This document shows, piece by piece, positions 43,401 to 56,448 of a stretch of DNA of 64,000 nt. The notes below the pieces were generated by a model, which worked only from the letters and a program-made list of their open reading frames with translations, did no database searches and had not been told where the DNA came from. The translations under genes and the position numbers were made by a program. Position 1 is the stretch's first letter. Each line of letters starts with the position of its first letter. The stretch is from Silene conica (taxonomy: Eukaryota; Streptophyta; Magnoliopsida; Caryophyllales; Caryophyllaceae). The stretch lies in the NCBI GenBank assembly GCA_029255685.2, contig CM055311.2, positions 16,142,952 through 16,206,951 of the forward strand, in the 5' to 3' direction.

Positions 43401-45236
43401 GTAATTAGTACGAGTAACAAATTGTAAACAGAAAAGACTATTATTCTCATTTACCAAGAATGAAGGGGCATGCTCTCCAGTTGCCAGTTTTGCTCTTGCG
43501 GACAGGATTCCCTTTGAGATCAGTAGATCCATCTCCAGTAAACTGGTCAGCGTTGTGCTCCTTAATAAGAAATAAGACAAATGTCAGTTAAAGGATATCG
43601 TTATTCCATGGAACAGGACCAATATAGTATTCTGTAACAAATACTAAGGAAATTTGGGCCCCTGATGATAGATACTAATCATGATAAACAATACGATTGT
43701 ATCATTTAAATTATTATAAATGAATTAGAAAACTTTTTAATTTCTTACTAGTTAGGACTACCTGTGCAGCGTCATGGTAGTTCACAAATTTGTCTAGACA
43801 GGACTCACAGGAGCATAGTACAGATACTTCAGCTCAATGTCCGAAATAAAATCATAAATGCACTAATATACGAGATAACAACTCATAGGGAAGCATAGGC
43901 AGCCATGAGAGTCGGCAAACAATTCCAAAGAATCATACTTCAGCCGGCGTTCAAAATTCATTTCAACCTACAGGCAAACGTTGCGTAATCTAGCCACAAC
44001 AATATTTACACCTTCAGTTATACAGCCTATACTTGATCCTATGTACATCAATAGCTGTCTAGCACTCCTCAGTCTTCAGTATGCAGCACTAACCCGATGT
44101 CTGGGTAGCACTGAAAATCCAGGAGTAAGCCACTAATTAACCCGCCATAAATAAAACGTAAATCCATTGAAATCTGAACCTTGATTATGTGATTAGTTGA
44201 ACCCTAGCAAATTGCAAATCACTTGAGCATAATATATCTTGGTGTTTGCTAAACTTGAATATTAGACACTATTAAGTGTGTATGGTGCATTAAATGTGGC
44301 GTAACTGAATTCGGGGGAGGACCCACTCATACACACCAAGGTTGAGATTAAAGAATCTCGAGAAAAGGGCAGGGTAGCATGGGGCACATAGGCAGGGAAA
44401 TGTTAATCAAGAAGATCGAAGAAACACCACTAAAGCAGCAAATCTTTAGAATCAAATCAAAAATCCAAGTTCAAGCTACAGAAAACTGTCAGACCTAACA
44501 ACACGACTCAATGGACTTCCCCTTGAACTAGATACTGTGCACCCCATAAGCTGTCCAACACGAACGACATGCATGGTTATGACTCTAAACCCAGAAACTT
44601 CAATCAGATTTCTCACGCATCCCAATTCCCAGTTGCATTCATAGAGCTTTACTTACTTCACAACCACTAAGTCAAAAAGGCAACAACCATAGTACCAGTA
44701 CCAGCAATGGCATCACCAGGTTTTATAGTTAGGGGGTGAAAAATCCGAGCAGGGCAAATTAGTAGTGTAATGGAAATTCGGAAAATATCACCAACTTCCA
44801 AATTTTTCATTCTCCAGCCCTCCTTAGTTCCACCACTGATTACTTTTCAATTATGTTACTCAGATTGATACTGAAGAATAGTCAACAAAGCCACAACTTT
44901 ATACTAGTAATTTAATTTTTCAGTGATGCTTCTCATATTTCTGAAAAAGGATACACAAATTTGGTACAATTTTCACCATAAAATCAAGCAAATACCCAAC
45001 TAGATAATCCAATTGATTCTTCAAACCCAAATAATTCTAGCTATCCATAGACCAGAATGAAGCAAAACCCGATCAAATAATGAAAAGGGTACTTGATAAT
45101 CATGAATATACCTAAAAATAAAGTAAAAAGTAAAAAGTGTTTGCTTAAAGATAAGGTAAAAGAAGGGGAAAGAAGATGCAAAAACCTGGGAATAGCCATC
45201 TTCTAGGAGCAATCTAATGTTTTCTTGAGTGCCCAT
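40465..45236 (-). CDS. NPF8.3: NPF8.3/PTR2-type proton-coupled di/tripeptide transporter
   Basis: Five exons, all in frame: 45186-45236, 43455-43560, 43137-43354, 41738-42294 and 40465-41287. They sum to 1,755 nt (584 residues); Arabidopsis PTR2/NPF8.3 is, from memory, 585. The NRT1/PTR signatures are present: the ExxER proton-coupling motif as [10 protein letters not shown] in exon 3, [17 protein letters not shown] in exon 4, and [13 protein letters not shown]. The last exon holds the C-terminal six-helix half ([34 protein letters not shown]). I prefer NPF8.3 to NPF8.1/8.2 because of [20 protein letters not shown] and CPSATPAQY. The product should be a plasma or vacuolar membrane importer of small peptides coupled to protons. 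No lesion was seen. Intron 1 (43561-45185) is long and without notable content. Confidence 0.95.
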
Positions 45237-45445
45237 CTTGTCTTGAGCGTTGGTTTTTCTTCAGTAATTCTCAAGATTTTTTCTCTTAAATATCTGTCTT
45301 CAAAGTTGTTGTTCAGAGTTACCAGATAATGTACACAGGTTGAGTACTTTTCAAAGAGTCATCCAAAACCAACGATTCCTTTCACATTTTGTTGTTCGCC
45401 TCGAGGAATCTACCACTTCAAAAGTTTACGGATAATATAAAATAT

Positions 45446-45637
45446 CACAAATTCTTATTTGCAACGACACTATCCGTCGCAAGCTTGTGACGGATACCGT
45501 TTTCTCTCACAAAATACCCACTTTTTCTCTCTCTACAACACTATTACTGTGGTCCTCTTTCTCCACTAACTCATTTTATATCCATTTTACCTCACAAAAT
45601 ATCCGTCACAAATAATGACCCGTCGCAAGCAAGACTC
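45446..45637. mobile_element. MITE, copy 2 (inverted relative to 37763-37953)
   Basis: It shares most of its 190 bp with copy 1, including CACAAATTCTTATTTGCAACG at the left end and CGTCGCAAGCAAGACT at the right end. It lies about 210 bp upstream of the transporter start codon. Confidence 0.6.
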
Positions 45638-45875
45638 ACTGATAAAATATTAAAGATTCTCATTTCAAACTATTATTATCAGTATTAAAAACGGGTTAAA
45701 CATATATCAAATCACCCCACCTATTACCTATAAAATGACAATTTTTTTTGTCTATTACCCCACTTGATAATATTTCACCCGTCTTAAGTTTAAGACGGAT
45801 AATACCACTCTCAAACAAGACTTACTGATAAAATATAATACCCAAATTATCACACGGCGGCATATTACTTATGTG

Positions 45876-46185
45876 TACTCCCTCCTATTCAACGTAACCT
45901 TCCTTATTTCCTTTTTCGTCTATTCACAATATCTTCCCTATTTCCTTATTTAATAAAGTTTTTATACATATTTTAATCACCCCACCCCACCACAATACCC
46001 ATCAGGCCACCATACTCATACTTTATACTTATTTTAATCATCTTACTCACAACAATTACCCCCACAATATATATATCCTCTCTCCAATTAACCAACCCCA
46101 CACCAATACTTTCCCATATAATAATCCCCTCCTTATTCTCCGTGCCTTCCCCAAATAGGGAAGTTATGTTGAATAGGAGGGAGTA
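45876..46185. mobile_element. Stowaway-type MITE
   Basis: CTCCCTCCTATTCAACGTAA at 45878 is mirrored by an inverted copy ending at 46183, with TA at both flanks. The body is C-rich with CCCCACC runs. Confidence 0.85.
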
Positions 46186-46363
46186 TAAAACAAACTAGTT
46201 TTTAAATCCAGGTAAATTGCGGGTATGCAATTAAAATATTATTAATATAAAAGTTGATATAAAAAGAATGATTTAATTTCCGTATGTGTCATATGTACAT
46301 TTGAATTACAAATCACATCTGCAATTGAAGTATTGAACTATTTTAAATGGCGGACTTAAGATA

Positions 46364-46667
46364 TACTCCCTCCATCTTTTTCCAATTGATACATTTGCTT
46401 TTGTACACTATTCACAAATTAACCTTCAATTTCAATTTTCTCCCAATACATAAGAAAAAATATATTCATGTGGAGTCTTGTTTAACTCGTCTTTAGAGTA
46501 CATTGAAAATATATAACTTTTATAATTTTTACAAATACGAGTGCATTGAAAATATATAACTTTTATAATTTTTACAAATACGTAGCTAAAACTACTAAGC
46601 ACGTAAAATGTGCGTTGACAAATGTGGAAAAGCAAATGTATTAAGTGGAAAAAAAATGGAGGGAGTA
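46364..46667. mobile_element. Stowaway-type MITE with internal duplication
   Basis: CTCCCTCCAT at 46366 is mirrored at 46665, with TA flanks. A segment of about 48 bp (GCATTGAAAATATATAACTT and onward) is duplicated at about 46498-46585. Confidence 0.85.
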
Positions 46668-47960
46668 AGACACACCATGTTTTTTTTTTTGATAAAAATG
46701 TAAGTATATACTTCCTTATTCATATCCAAACTACACATTTTTCTCTTTAATGTATTCATATCCAATCTACCACTTTCTAAATAAAGCAAAAAAAAATGAC
46801 TAAAGTGTCCTTATGAAAATCATTTAATTACTAAAAATGTCATTGAATGACTCACCTTTAATCAACCATCACACATCTTATCTATATAAATACTGAATCA
46901 TTTACCAAGCTGTGGTTGCGCCACGTTATTCATCCAAGCTTTAATTTTTTTTTAATTCACTCAGGTGGGTCCCGCATAATATTTGATGATTTTCCTGCAC
47001 CATAATCGCCCAATATTTTACGTATTCCAAATAAATACCTAAAATCGTAGATTCAGAAACATTACGAACATTTTTATATATGCATGCTCCATATATTATA
47101 TGCAAAAAATCAATTAATAAAAGCAATATAAATTAATTTTAAAAACCATGCCTATATGTTATTGATTATATACTTCATAAAAATCAATATATGCATGTTG
47201 TATATATTATATGCATAATATATATATACAAGCAAATTGTTATTAAATATAATTAAATAATATTTTTGAAAACAAAAATATTTAATTATAAATTGTTTTA
47301 GTAAAGACAAGGATTACGAAATATAAATTGTTCTTTATTTTCCAAAATATTTAAATTGTAAAAATTCTCTCAGATCTGGTACGATAGCCAATCATCACCG
47401 AGAATTGATTTGGATCAAAATATTTCAGCATCTAACTATCAGCCGCCATTCCATCGGGAAGGTGACAATGATAGGCTACCGGGAACATTCCGCTACGACA
47501 AATCCGTTAGAATGGCAACAATATTCGTCATTTCAATCGATTGTCAAATCAGAAAATGGCCAGTATTCCGACGTCAAATGAAGGGACTGCTTTTCGAATT
47601 TCAATATGGGCCAACCAACAACCTCGACCTCAACCCTCCGAAATTTGGAGGCCACAATCAAACATAAAGACAAAAATAAATTATGGGCCAACAATCACAA
47701 ACCCAAACAAATCTGGCAGCCATTAGTGGGTGGTTTAAAAACAGTTGAAGTCATAAGTGGGAGGTTTACAAACAGTTAAAGCCATAACTGGGAGGTTTAC
47801 AAACAGTGGATGAGTGGGGCAGAGGGTGGAATATGTAAGTTACAATCCATATACAGTACAAATAGAAATCATAGCTAATTTGTGAAACTTTACACGCATC
47901 AAAATTTCCCAAAAATCTCTTAACAGCAATTCCAACAAATACACAAATACTAAAATAATT

Positions 47961-50276
47961 GCTATTGAAAGTATTCCGCTTTCCGAAATTCGTCTATCGA
48001 CAAAACGAACAGAGCAAATAACGGTGAGGGTAACACGACTGTGGTGCAAGAAATCAGATACCGTTTCAACACAAATACAAGGAGTAGAGCTTATTTTGGT
48101 GGACCAAAACATACTAATCTCATTCAACAATTGAAATGTTTCAATATGCACATTTAATGTACTAATGAGTTCTTTTCTATTTTATCTTATGCAGGGAGAT
48201 ACAATTCAAGCAAAAATTAATAATAAGTTGGTGAAGTTATTTCTCGAGATGCTAAACGAAGGAGACACATACAAAATAAGGAAGTTTAGCATTTCATCAA
48301 ATCGAGTGGGGCTAGATATGGCAACATTTCATCCATGTAAAATATGGTTTGAATACAGTACTAGGATGATACCAATAAATAATACAGACCTACCACTGAG
48401 TGCAGAAATTTTCTACACCTTTAAAGAGTTCTATTTTGGTGCTATGCCGGACCGACTTTATGTTGGGAAGAATAAAGTTTTCTTATTTATTTATAAACTA
48501 TATTGAAATTGCTATCGAAATATTCTAAACCGCTATTATGTTCACTTTACAGATGTGATCGGAAAATTGGAGCATGTCTACCCTACTGTGCAAAGCAACA
48601 ACGGAAAGAAGAGAATGAAAATGATTCTAAAGGACAATGAGTAACACATTTACAATATATTTGAACCATTTAATAAAATCAATTTTTTTAATGAAAGTAT
48701 ACTTACCATGCGTTTTTTTTCAGGAACCAACTACTATGTTGTACTCTATTTGGTGACTATGTGAATCAAGTTACATAAATAGAGCAACGTTTCAAGGGCA
48801 AAAAAAAACCAACGTTGGTATTATTACATATCAAGAGATCATTTTATGAGGATAAAGTAAGCATAACAACTACATGGGGTGCAACGAAAATTCTGGTCAA
48901 TCCCGACATGTATGCTGTTCGTTCATTTAACAAGAGGTGATTATAATGTTATTCTTCATATACTTTTTATGCAATTGTGTTGATTATATTGTTCAAATAT
49001 TATTTATATTATATTTAGTTTTCAAATTGTTTTTATTGTTCACAAGTCATATCATCCAAACCGGAATTTGTTTTGCCTTACCAGTTTCGAAGAGGCTCAA
49101 GTGGCAAATAACCAGTGTGGGGAGGAAGCATATCATCCTCCAATCCTTGTAAGTGTAAATATCAAGTCATTAGACGAAATAGAGAAACTAACAAGAGGAG
49201 GGGCATATGTGATTATGGCAACATAATTTGTTGAGTTAGATACATCTGGAATGGGTTGGTATTATAATTCATGCAAAGAATATAGATCAAAAGTACAGCA
49301 AAAAGAAGATGGGCTATGGTATTGTGAGATGGAACGAGAAACCAAAAATCGTTGCAGTTTGAAGGGGATTGGGACACAATCAGCAACTCCAAGGTAATAA
49401 TTAAACAGAAATTTTACTAATAAATAGCTACCTATTGTGAATAAATAAATAATAAATGTTTTTTTGTTCTAAAACAGGTTTCAAGTTAAATTTTATGTCA
49501 CTTATGAGAACACAAATTTGTGAGAATTTATCATATGGGACGATGCTATGGCTGAGTTCCTAGGAAAAACAGCACAACAAATAGTTGATGAAGATGAGGA
49601 TTTTTTCTATTTCAATATCAAATTTGATAAATGTTTAAGTTAATAACATAAAGAAATTTGATAACTTATTGTACTTGATTTCAGATTTTCAAGCTTGTGC
49701 CACCACCGGACTTCAAGCCACTCATTGAGAAAGAGTTTATCGTTAAAATAAGAGTGAATCAAGTTTTTAACATTGAGCAAAACTCGCACAGTTATGGTGT
49801 AATCAGTTTGTGCGGTGATACCAGAACAATAATGTAGTGGAAACAGATGCATGCAGCCACAAAGGTCTGTGTAATTGACTCTTAACCTTGATGTTTACAA
49901 TATGTATCGACTACCCAACTACTATAGTTTGTCTATGTGACGTAATAAGTAATTTTTTCAAATTTACAGGCACCAGCAATATCAGGACTGACAAGTACAA
50001 GCAAAGATAGTAACAAATCAAACTCGATGATGGTGAATACTTTTTATTCTTTAAATATTTTAGTGCCCATAATCACGCAAACATAACATTGGTTAATTAA
50101 ACGTTTATATAATAGGAAAAAATGAGAGAGATGATGGACGATGAACCCGTTATAGAATCAGAAGACACGGAAGTAACATCGAAGAGAGGTGTTGTGGTAG
50201 AAGAGGAACCATCAGACAAGTCATCTGCAACTAAACTTCAGGAAATAAAATCAGGAAAAGCACCAATGTGTATGGC
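47961..50276 (+). pseudogene. RPA1-like tandem unit 1
   Basis: Homology to the other units starts abruptly inside the first coding exon (IPLSEIRLS) with no start codon upstream. Readable parts are an N-terminal OB fold (GDTIQAKI through FHPCKIWFEYS), the link exon DVIGKLEHVYPT, a second OB fold (TLVLLHIKRS, ITTWGATKILVNPD), a zinc-ribbon exon (SCKEYRSKVQQKEDGLWYC, second Cys replaced by Tyr) and a C-terminal OB part (PPPDFKPLIEKEF). Lesions: first donor GT changed to AT at 48111, TAA at 48776-48778, TGA at 49521-49523 and TAG at 49835-49837. The acidic tail (50122 onward) reads into unit 2. Confidence 0.85.
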
Positions 50277-52583
50277 AGCAAGTGAAAATATTCCGCTTTC
50301 CAAAATTCGTCTATCGACAAAACAAACAGAGCAAATAATAGTGAGGGTAACACGACTGTGGTGCAAGAAATCAGATACCGTTCCAGCACAAATACAAGGA
50401 GTAGAGCTTATTTTGGTGGACCAAAACGTATTAATCTCATTCAACAATTGAAATGTTTCAATATGCACATTTAATGTACTAATGAGTTCTTTTCTGTTTT
50501 ATCTTATGCAGTGAGATACAATTCAAGCAATTAAAAATAAGTTGGTGAAGTTATTTCTCGAGATGCTAAACGAAGGAGACACATACAAAATAAGGAAGTT
50601 TAGCATTTCATCAAATCGAGTGGGGCTAGATATGCCAACATTTCATCCATGTAAAATATGGTTTGAATACAGTACTAGGGTGATACCAATAAATAATACA
50701 GACCTACCACTGAGTGCAGAAATTTTACACCTTTAAGGAGTTCTATTTTGGTGCTATGCTGGACCGACTTTATGTTGGTAAGAATAAACTTTGCTTATTT
50801 ATTTATAAACTATATTAAAATTGCTATAGAAATTGTCAAAACCACTATTATGTTCACTTTACAGATGTGATCGGAAAATTGGAGCATGTCTACCCTACTG
50901 TGCAAAACAACAACGGAAAGAAGAGAATGAAAATGATTCTAAATGACAATGAGTAACACATTTACAATATATTTGACCCATTTAATAAAATCAATTTTTT
51001 AATGAAAGTATACTTACCATGCGTTTTTTTTCAGGAACCAACTACTATGTTGTACACTATTTGGTGACTATGTGAATCAATTTACAGAAATAGAGGAACG
51101 TTTCAAGGGCCAAAAAAAACCAACGTTGGTATTATTAAATATCAAGAGATCAGTTTATGAGGGTGAAATAAGCATAACAACTACATGGGGAGCAACGAAA
51201 ATTCTGGTAAATCCCGACATGTATGTTGTTCGTTCATTTAACAAGAGGTGATTAGAATGTTGTTCTTCATATACTTTTTATGCAATTGTCTTGATTATAT
51301 TGTTCAAATATTATTTATATTATATTTAGTTTTCAAATTGTATTTATTGTTCAGAAGTCATATCACCCAAACCGGAATTTGTTTTGCCTTACCCGTTTCG
51401 AAAAGTCTCAAGTGGCAAATAACCAGTGTGGGGAGGAAGCATATCATCCTCCAATCCTTGCAAGTGGAAATATCAAGTCATTAGACGAAATAGAGAAACT
51501 AACAAGAGGAGGGGCATATGTGATTATGGCAACATTTGTTGAACTATATACATCTGGAATGGGTTGGTATTACAATTCATGCAAAGAATGTAGATCAAAA
51601 GTACAGCAAAAAGAAGATGGGCTATGGTATTGTGAGAAGGAACGAGAAACCAAAAATCGTTGCAGTTTGAAGGGGATTAGGACACAATCAGCAACTCCAA
51701 GGTAATAATTAAACATAAATTTTACTAATAAATAGCTAACTATTGTGAATAAATAAATAATAAATGTTTTTTTGTTCTAAAACAGGTTTCAAGTTAAATT
51801 TTATGTCACTTATGAGAACACAAATTTGTGAGAATTTATCATATGGGACGATGCTATGGCTGAGTTCCTAGGAAAAACAGCACAACAAATAGTTGATGAA
51901 GATGAGGATTTTTTCTATTTCAATATCAAATTTGATAAATGTTTAAGTTAATAACATAAAGAAATTTGATAACTTATTGTACTTGATTTCAGATTTTCAA
52001 GCTTGTGCCACCACCGGACTTCAAGCCACTCATTGAGAAAGAGTTTATCGTTAAAATAAGAGTGAATCAAGTTTTTAACATTGAGCAAAACTCGCACAGT
52101 TATGGTGTAATCAGTTTGTGCGGTGATACCAGAACAATAATGTAGTGGAAACAGATGCATGCAGCCACAAAGGTCTGTGTAATTGACTCTTGACCTTGAT
52201 GTTTACAATATGTATCGACTACCCAACTACTATGGTCTGTCTATGTGACCTAATAAGTAATTTTTTCAAATTTACAGGCACCAGCAATATCAGGGCTGAC
52301 AAGTACAAGCAAAGATAGTAACAAATCAAACTCGATGATGGTGACTACTTTTTATTCTTTAAATATTTTAGTGCCCATAATCACGCAAACATAACATTGG
52401 TTAATTAAACGTTTATATAATAGGAAAAAAATGAGAGATGATGGAAGATGAACCCTTTACAAAATCAGAAGACACGGAAGTAACACCGCAGAGAGGTGTT
52501 GTGGTAGAAGAGGAACCATCACACAAGTCATCTGCAACTAAACTTCAGGAAATAAAATCAGGAAAAGCACCAATGTGTATGAC
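50277..52583 (+). pseudogene. RPA1-like tandem unit 2
   Basis: It lies 2,316 bp downstream of unit 1. The first exon, open from 50122, ends at 50427 with a good donor. The next exon begins with TGA (50512-50514) where unit 3 has GGA. A two-base deletion lies near 50728, TGA at 51829-51831 and TAG at 52142-52144. The last two are shared with unit 1 and absent from unit 3. The zinc-ribbon cysteines (SCKECRSK...WYCEKERETKNRC) are intact here. Confidence 0.85.
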
Positions 52584-54536
52584 AGCTAGTGAAAGTATTC
52601 CGCTTTCCAAAATTCGTCTATCGACTAAACGAACAGAGCAAATAACAGTGAGGGTAACACGACTGTGGTGCAAGAAATCAGATACCGTTCCAACACAAAT
52701 ACAAGGAGTAAAGCTTATTTTGGTGGACCAAAACGTACTAATCTCATTCGACAATTGAAATGTTTCAATATGCACATTTAATATACTAATGAGTTCTTTT
52801 CTATTTTATCTTATGCAGGGAGATACAATTCAAGCAACAATTAAAAATAAGTTGGTGAAGTTATTTCTCGAGAAGCTAAACGAAGGAGACACATGCAAAA
52901 TAAGGAAGTTTAGCATTTCATCAAATCGAGTGGGGCTAGATATGGCAACATTTCATCCATGTAAAATATGGTTTGAATACAGTACTAGGATGATACCAAT
53001 AAATAATACAGACCTACCACTGAGTGCATAAATTTTCTACACCTTTAAGGAGTTATATTTTGGTGCTATGCCGGACCGACTTTATGTTGGTAAGAATTAA
53101 CTTTTCTTATTTATTCATAAACTATAATGAAATTGCTATACAAATTGTCAAAACCCCTATTATGTTCACTTTACAGATGTGATCGGAAAATTGGAGCATG
53201 TCTACCCTACTGTGCAAAGCAACAACGGAAAGAAGAGAATGAAAATGATTCTAAAGGACAATGAGTAACACATTTACAATATATTTGACCCATTTAATTA
53301 GATCAATTATTTAATGAAAGTATACTTACCATGCGTTTTTTTTCCAGGAACCAACTACTATGTTGTACTCTATTTGGTGACTATGTGAATCAAGTTACAG
53401 AAATAGAGGAACGTTTCAAGGGCAAAAAAAAAACAAACGTTGGTATTATTACATATCAAGAGATCAGTTTATGAGGGTGAAGTAAGTATAACAACTACAT
53501 GGGGAGCAACGAAAATTTTGGTCAATCCCGACATGTATGATGTTCGTTCATTTAGCAAGAGTTGATTAGAATGTTATTCTTCATATACTTTTTCTGCAAT
53601 TGTGTTGATTATATTCTTCAAATATTATTTATATTATATTTAGTTTTCAAATTGTTTTTATTGTTCACAAGTCATATCACCCAAACCAGAATTTGTTTTG
53701 CCTTACCAGTTTCGAAGAGGCTCAAGTGACAAATAACCAGTGTGGGGAAGAAGCATATCATCCTCCAATCCTTGCAAGTGCAAATAAGTCATTAGACGAA
53801 ATAGAGAAACTAACAAGAGGAGGGGCATATGTGATTATGGCAACATTTGTTGAACTATATACATCTTGAATGGGTTGGTATTACAATTCATGCAAATAAT
53901 GTAGATCAAAAGTACAGCAAAAAGAAGATGGGCTATGGTATTGTGAGAAGGAACGAGAAACCAAAAATCGTTGCAGTTTGAAGGGGATTGGGACACAATC
54001 AGCAACTCCAAGGTAATAATTAAACAAAAATTTTACTAATAAATAGCTAACTATTGTGAATAAATAAATAATAAATGTTTTTTTGTTCTAAAATAGGTTT
54101 CAAGTTAAATTTTATGTCACTTATGAGAACACAAATTTGTGTGAATTTATCATATGGGACGATGCTATGGCTGAGTTGCTAGGAAAAACAGCAGAACAAA
54201 TGCTTGATGATGATGAGGTTTTTTTCTATTTCAATATCAAATTTGATAAATGTTTAAGTTAATAACATAAAGAAATTTGATAACTTATTGTACTTGATTT
54301 CAGATTTTCAAACTTGTGCCACCACCGGACTTCAAGCCACTCATTGAAAAAGAGTTTATCGTTAAAATAAGAGTGAATCAAGTTTTTAACATTGAGCAAA
54401 ACTTGCACAGTTATGGTGTAATCAGTTTGTGCGGTGATCCCAGAACAATAATGCAGTGGAAACAGATGCAAGCAGCCACAAAGGTCTGTGTAATTGACTC
54501 TTGACCTTGATGTTTACAATATGTATCGACTACCCA
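52584..54536 (+). pseudogene. RPA1-like tandem unit 3, truncated at its 3' end
   Basis: It lies 2,307 bp downstream of unit 2. Exons include 52438-52734 (shared tail-to-head exon), 52819-53089, 53177-53264 and one starting at 53348. Lesions: TAA at 53029-53031, a one-base gain in an A run near 53424-53433, a donor GT lost near 53563 (AAGAGTTGATT), TGA at 53867-53869 and TAA at 53897-53899. It keeps TTGTGTGAATTT and ATGCAGTGG where units 1 and 2 have stops. Homology ends at 54536, before the tail exon. Confidence 0.85.
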
Positions 54537-56448
54537 ACTACCATTGAATTCCAAGCAAGCAAAACCAAGGAAAAAATGACCAAATCTGGGTTCACATCAT
54601 ATTTTCATTGTAAACAATAGTAAACAATGTGTTTTCAATTCTTTTATTTACTTTCTATGTATCTTAGAAATACATGTAAATCAATTTGATATTGAAACTA
54701 AACAAGCAATATCACATAATTGTGACATAAATATATGAAAATCTGGGTTTCATTACTCTGACCATTACTCAAATCACATAATTATGTGCAATGTCCAAGG
54801 CAATGTTAAATGTCAAAATCACATAATTTATAAGACCATTATTCAAAACAAAATCAAAAGAGCATTTGACAAAATCAAATCACATAATTTTTAAGATCAT
54901 AATTATGTACCCACCCCACCCAAACCTCTCAAGACATCCATCACTAATTCATCTGGCCAACAGACACATTTCGTCCAAGATGTACTTAGACACAGCATTT
55001 AGGACAAATAAAACAGATAAATATTTTATAATCGCCAATATTAAGTTCAAATCAATATTAATATATCGACACAATATAACAATTAATATACAATTAATAT
55101 ATCAATACAATATAACGATTAATATATCGACGCAATATAACGATCAATATTTTATAATCAACAATATTAAGTTCATATCATTATAAATATCTCGACAATA
55201 TTAAGTTAAAATGATTATTAGGTTAAAATCATTTTCAAATGTACTTAAATATATCGTCAATATTAATTATTTAGCACGTGCATAGTTTATTTACAAAATG
55301 CAGGCATACACAACTAAACAAAAATGATTGTAGTATATATAACAGTAGTAAAAATATTCGGCACATTAGGACTGAAACTGAACTAAGATTACAACTAAGA
55401 ATTTCCGTAAAGTCACGACAGTTTATATTTGAAAGAATGTGTGTTCACATCATGTCTTAAACATTAAGGAAAACATATGAGCAAATTATTGTCATTCATT
55501 TAGGACATGAATAGTTAATTTAAAAAATACAAACATACACAATAACAGAGAGATGAATGTAGTACTTATAAAAGTAGTAAAAATATTCGGCAAATTAGGA
55601 CTGAAATTGAACTAAGAATAAAAGTAAGCATTTTCGTAAAGTCACGACAGTTTATATTTGAAAGAATGTGTGTTCACTTGTTAAACATGTCTAAAAAATT
55701 AAGGAAACTATATCAGCAAACTATTGTTATTCGTTTAGGATATGTATAGATTATTTAAAAAAAATACGGCCATAAACAACTACGCAAAAATAAATGTACT
55801 ACTTTTAAAAGTAGCAAAAAAAAGTTACAAATTAAGACTGAAATTGAACTAAGAATAAAAGTAAGCATTTCCGTAAAGTTACGGCAATTTATATTTGAAA
55901 GAATGTGTGTTCACTTCATGTCTTAAACATGTCTAAAAAATTAAGGAAACTATATCAGCAAACTATTGTTATTCGTTTAGGATGTGTATAGAGTATTTAA
56001 AAAAATACGGCCATAAACAACTACGCAAAAATCAATGTACTACTTTTAAAAGTAGCAAAAAATCGTTACAAATTAAGACTGAAATTGAACTAAGAATAAA
56101 AGTAAGCATTTTCGTAAAGTCACGACAGTTTATATTTAAAAGAATGTGTGTTCACTTCATGTCTTAAACATGTCTAAAAAATTAAGGAAACTATATCAAC
56201 AAACTATTGTTATTCATTTAGGATGTGTATAGATTATTAAAAAAAATACGGCCATAAACAACTACGCAAAAATAAATGTACTACTTTTAAAAGTACCAGA
56301 AAAAGTTACAAATTAAGACTGAAATTGAACTAAGAATAAAAGTAAGCATTTCCGTAAAGTCACGAAAGTTTATATTTGAAACAATGTCTTTAAATGATTT
56401 TGATAAAGGACCATGTAAAAAATTGGTCTTATTAAAACTTAATTAGTA
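54537..56448. other. AT-rich DNA with a 230-240-bp tandem repeat
   Basis: 54537-55260 is AT-rich with short TATCGACACAATATAAC-type repeats (55050-55210). The tandem array is listed separately. No gene is visible. Confidence 0.6.
55265..56392. repeat. tandem array, five units of about 229-241 bp
   Basis: The landmark TTTATATTT(G/A)AA recurs at 55422, 55651, 55888, 56129 and 56369. Each unit also carries ACTGAAATTGAACTAAGA and CGTAAAGT(C/T)ACG. Units 3-5 are the most alike. Short frames of 60-61 codons that recur at the same place in different units are not genes. Confidence 0.85.

Larger units (their letters stand above)
45237..47960. other. intergenic MITE-rich DNA
   Basis: It holds the transporter promoter next to 45237, then three MITEs listed separately. 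A direct repeat (TACTGATAAAATAT-like) at about 45637 and 45823 may mark a further small insertion (about 45650-45822). At 47727-47812 a unit containing GTGGGAGGTTTACAAACAGT is repeated about three times. An 85-codon frame at 47410-47667 has no recognisable domain. Confidence 0.5.

Noticed and set aside
47410..47667. 85-codon ORF upstream of the RPA1-like array
   Set aside because: No recognised domain, no splice link to the array, and the next frame overlaps it with similar openness. Treated as chance, though an old first exon cannot be excluded.
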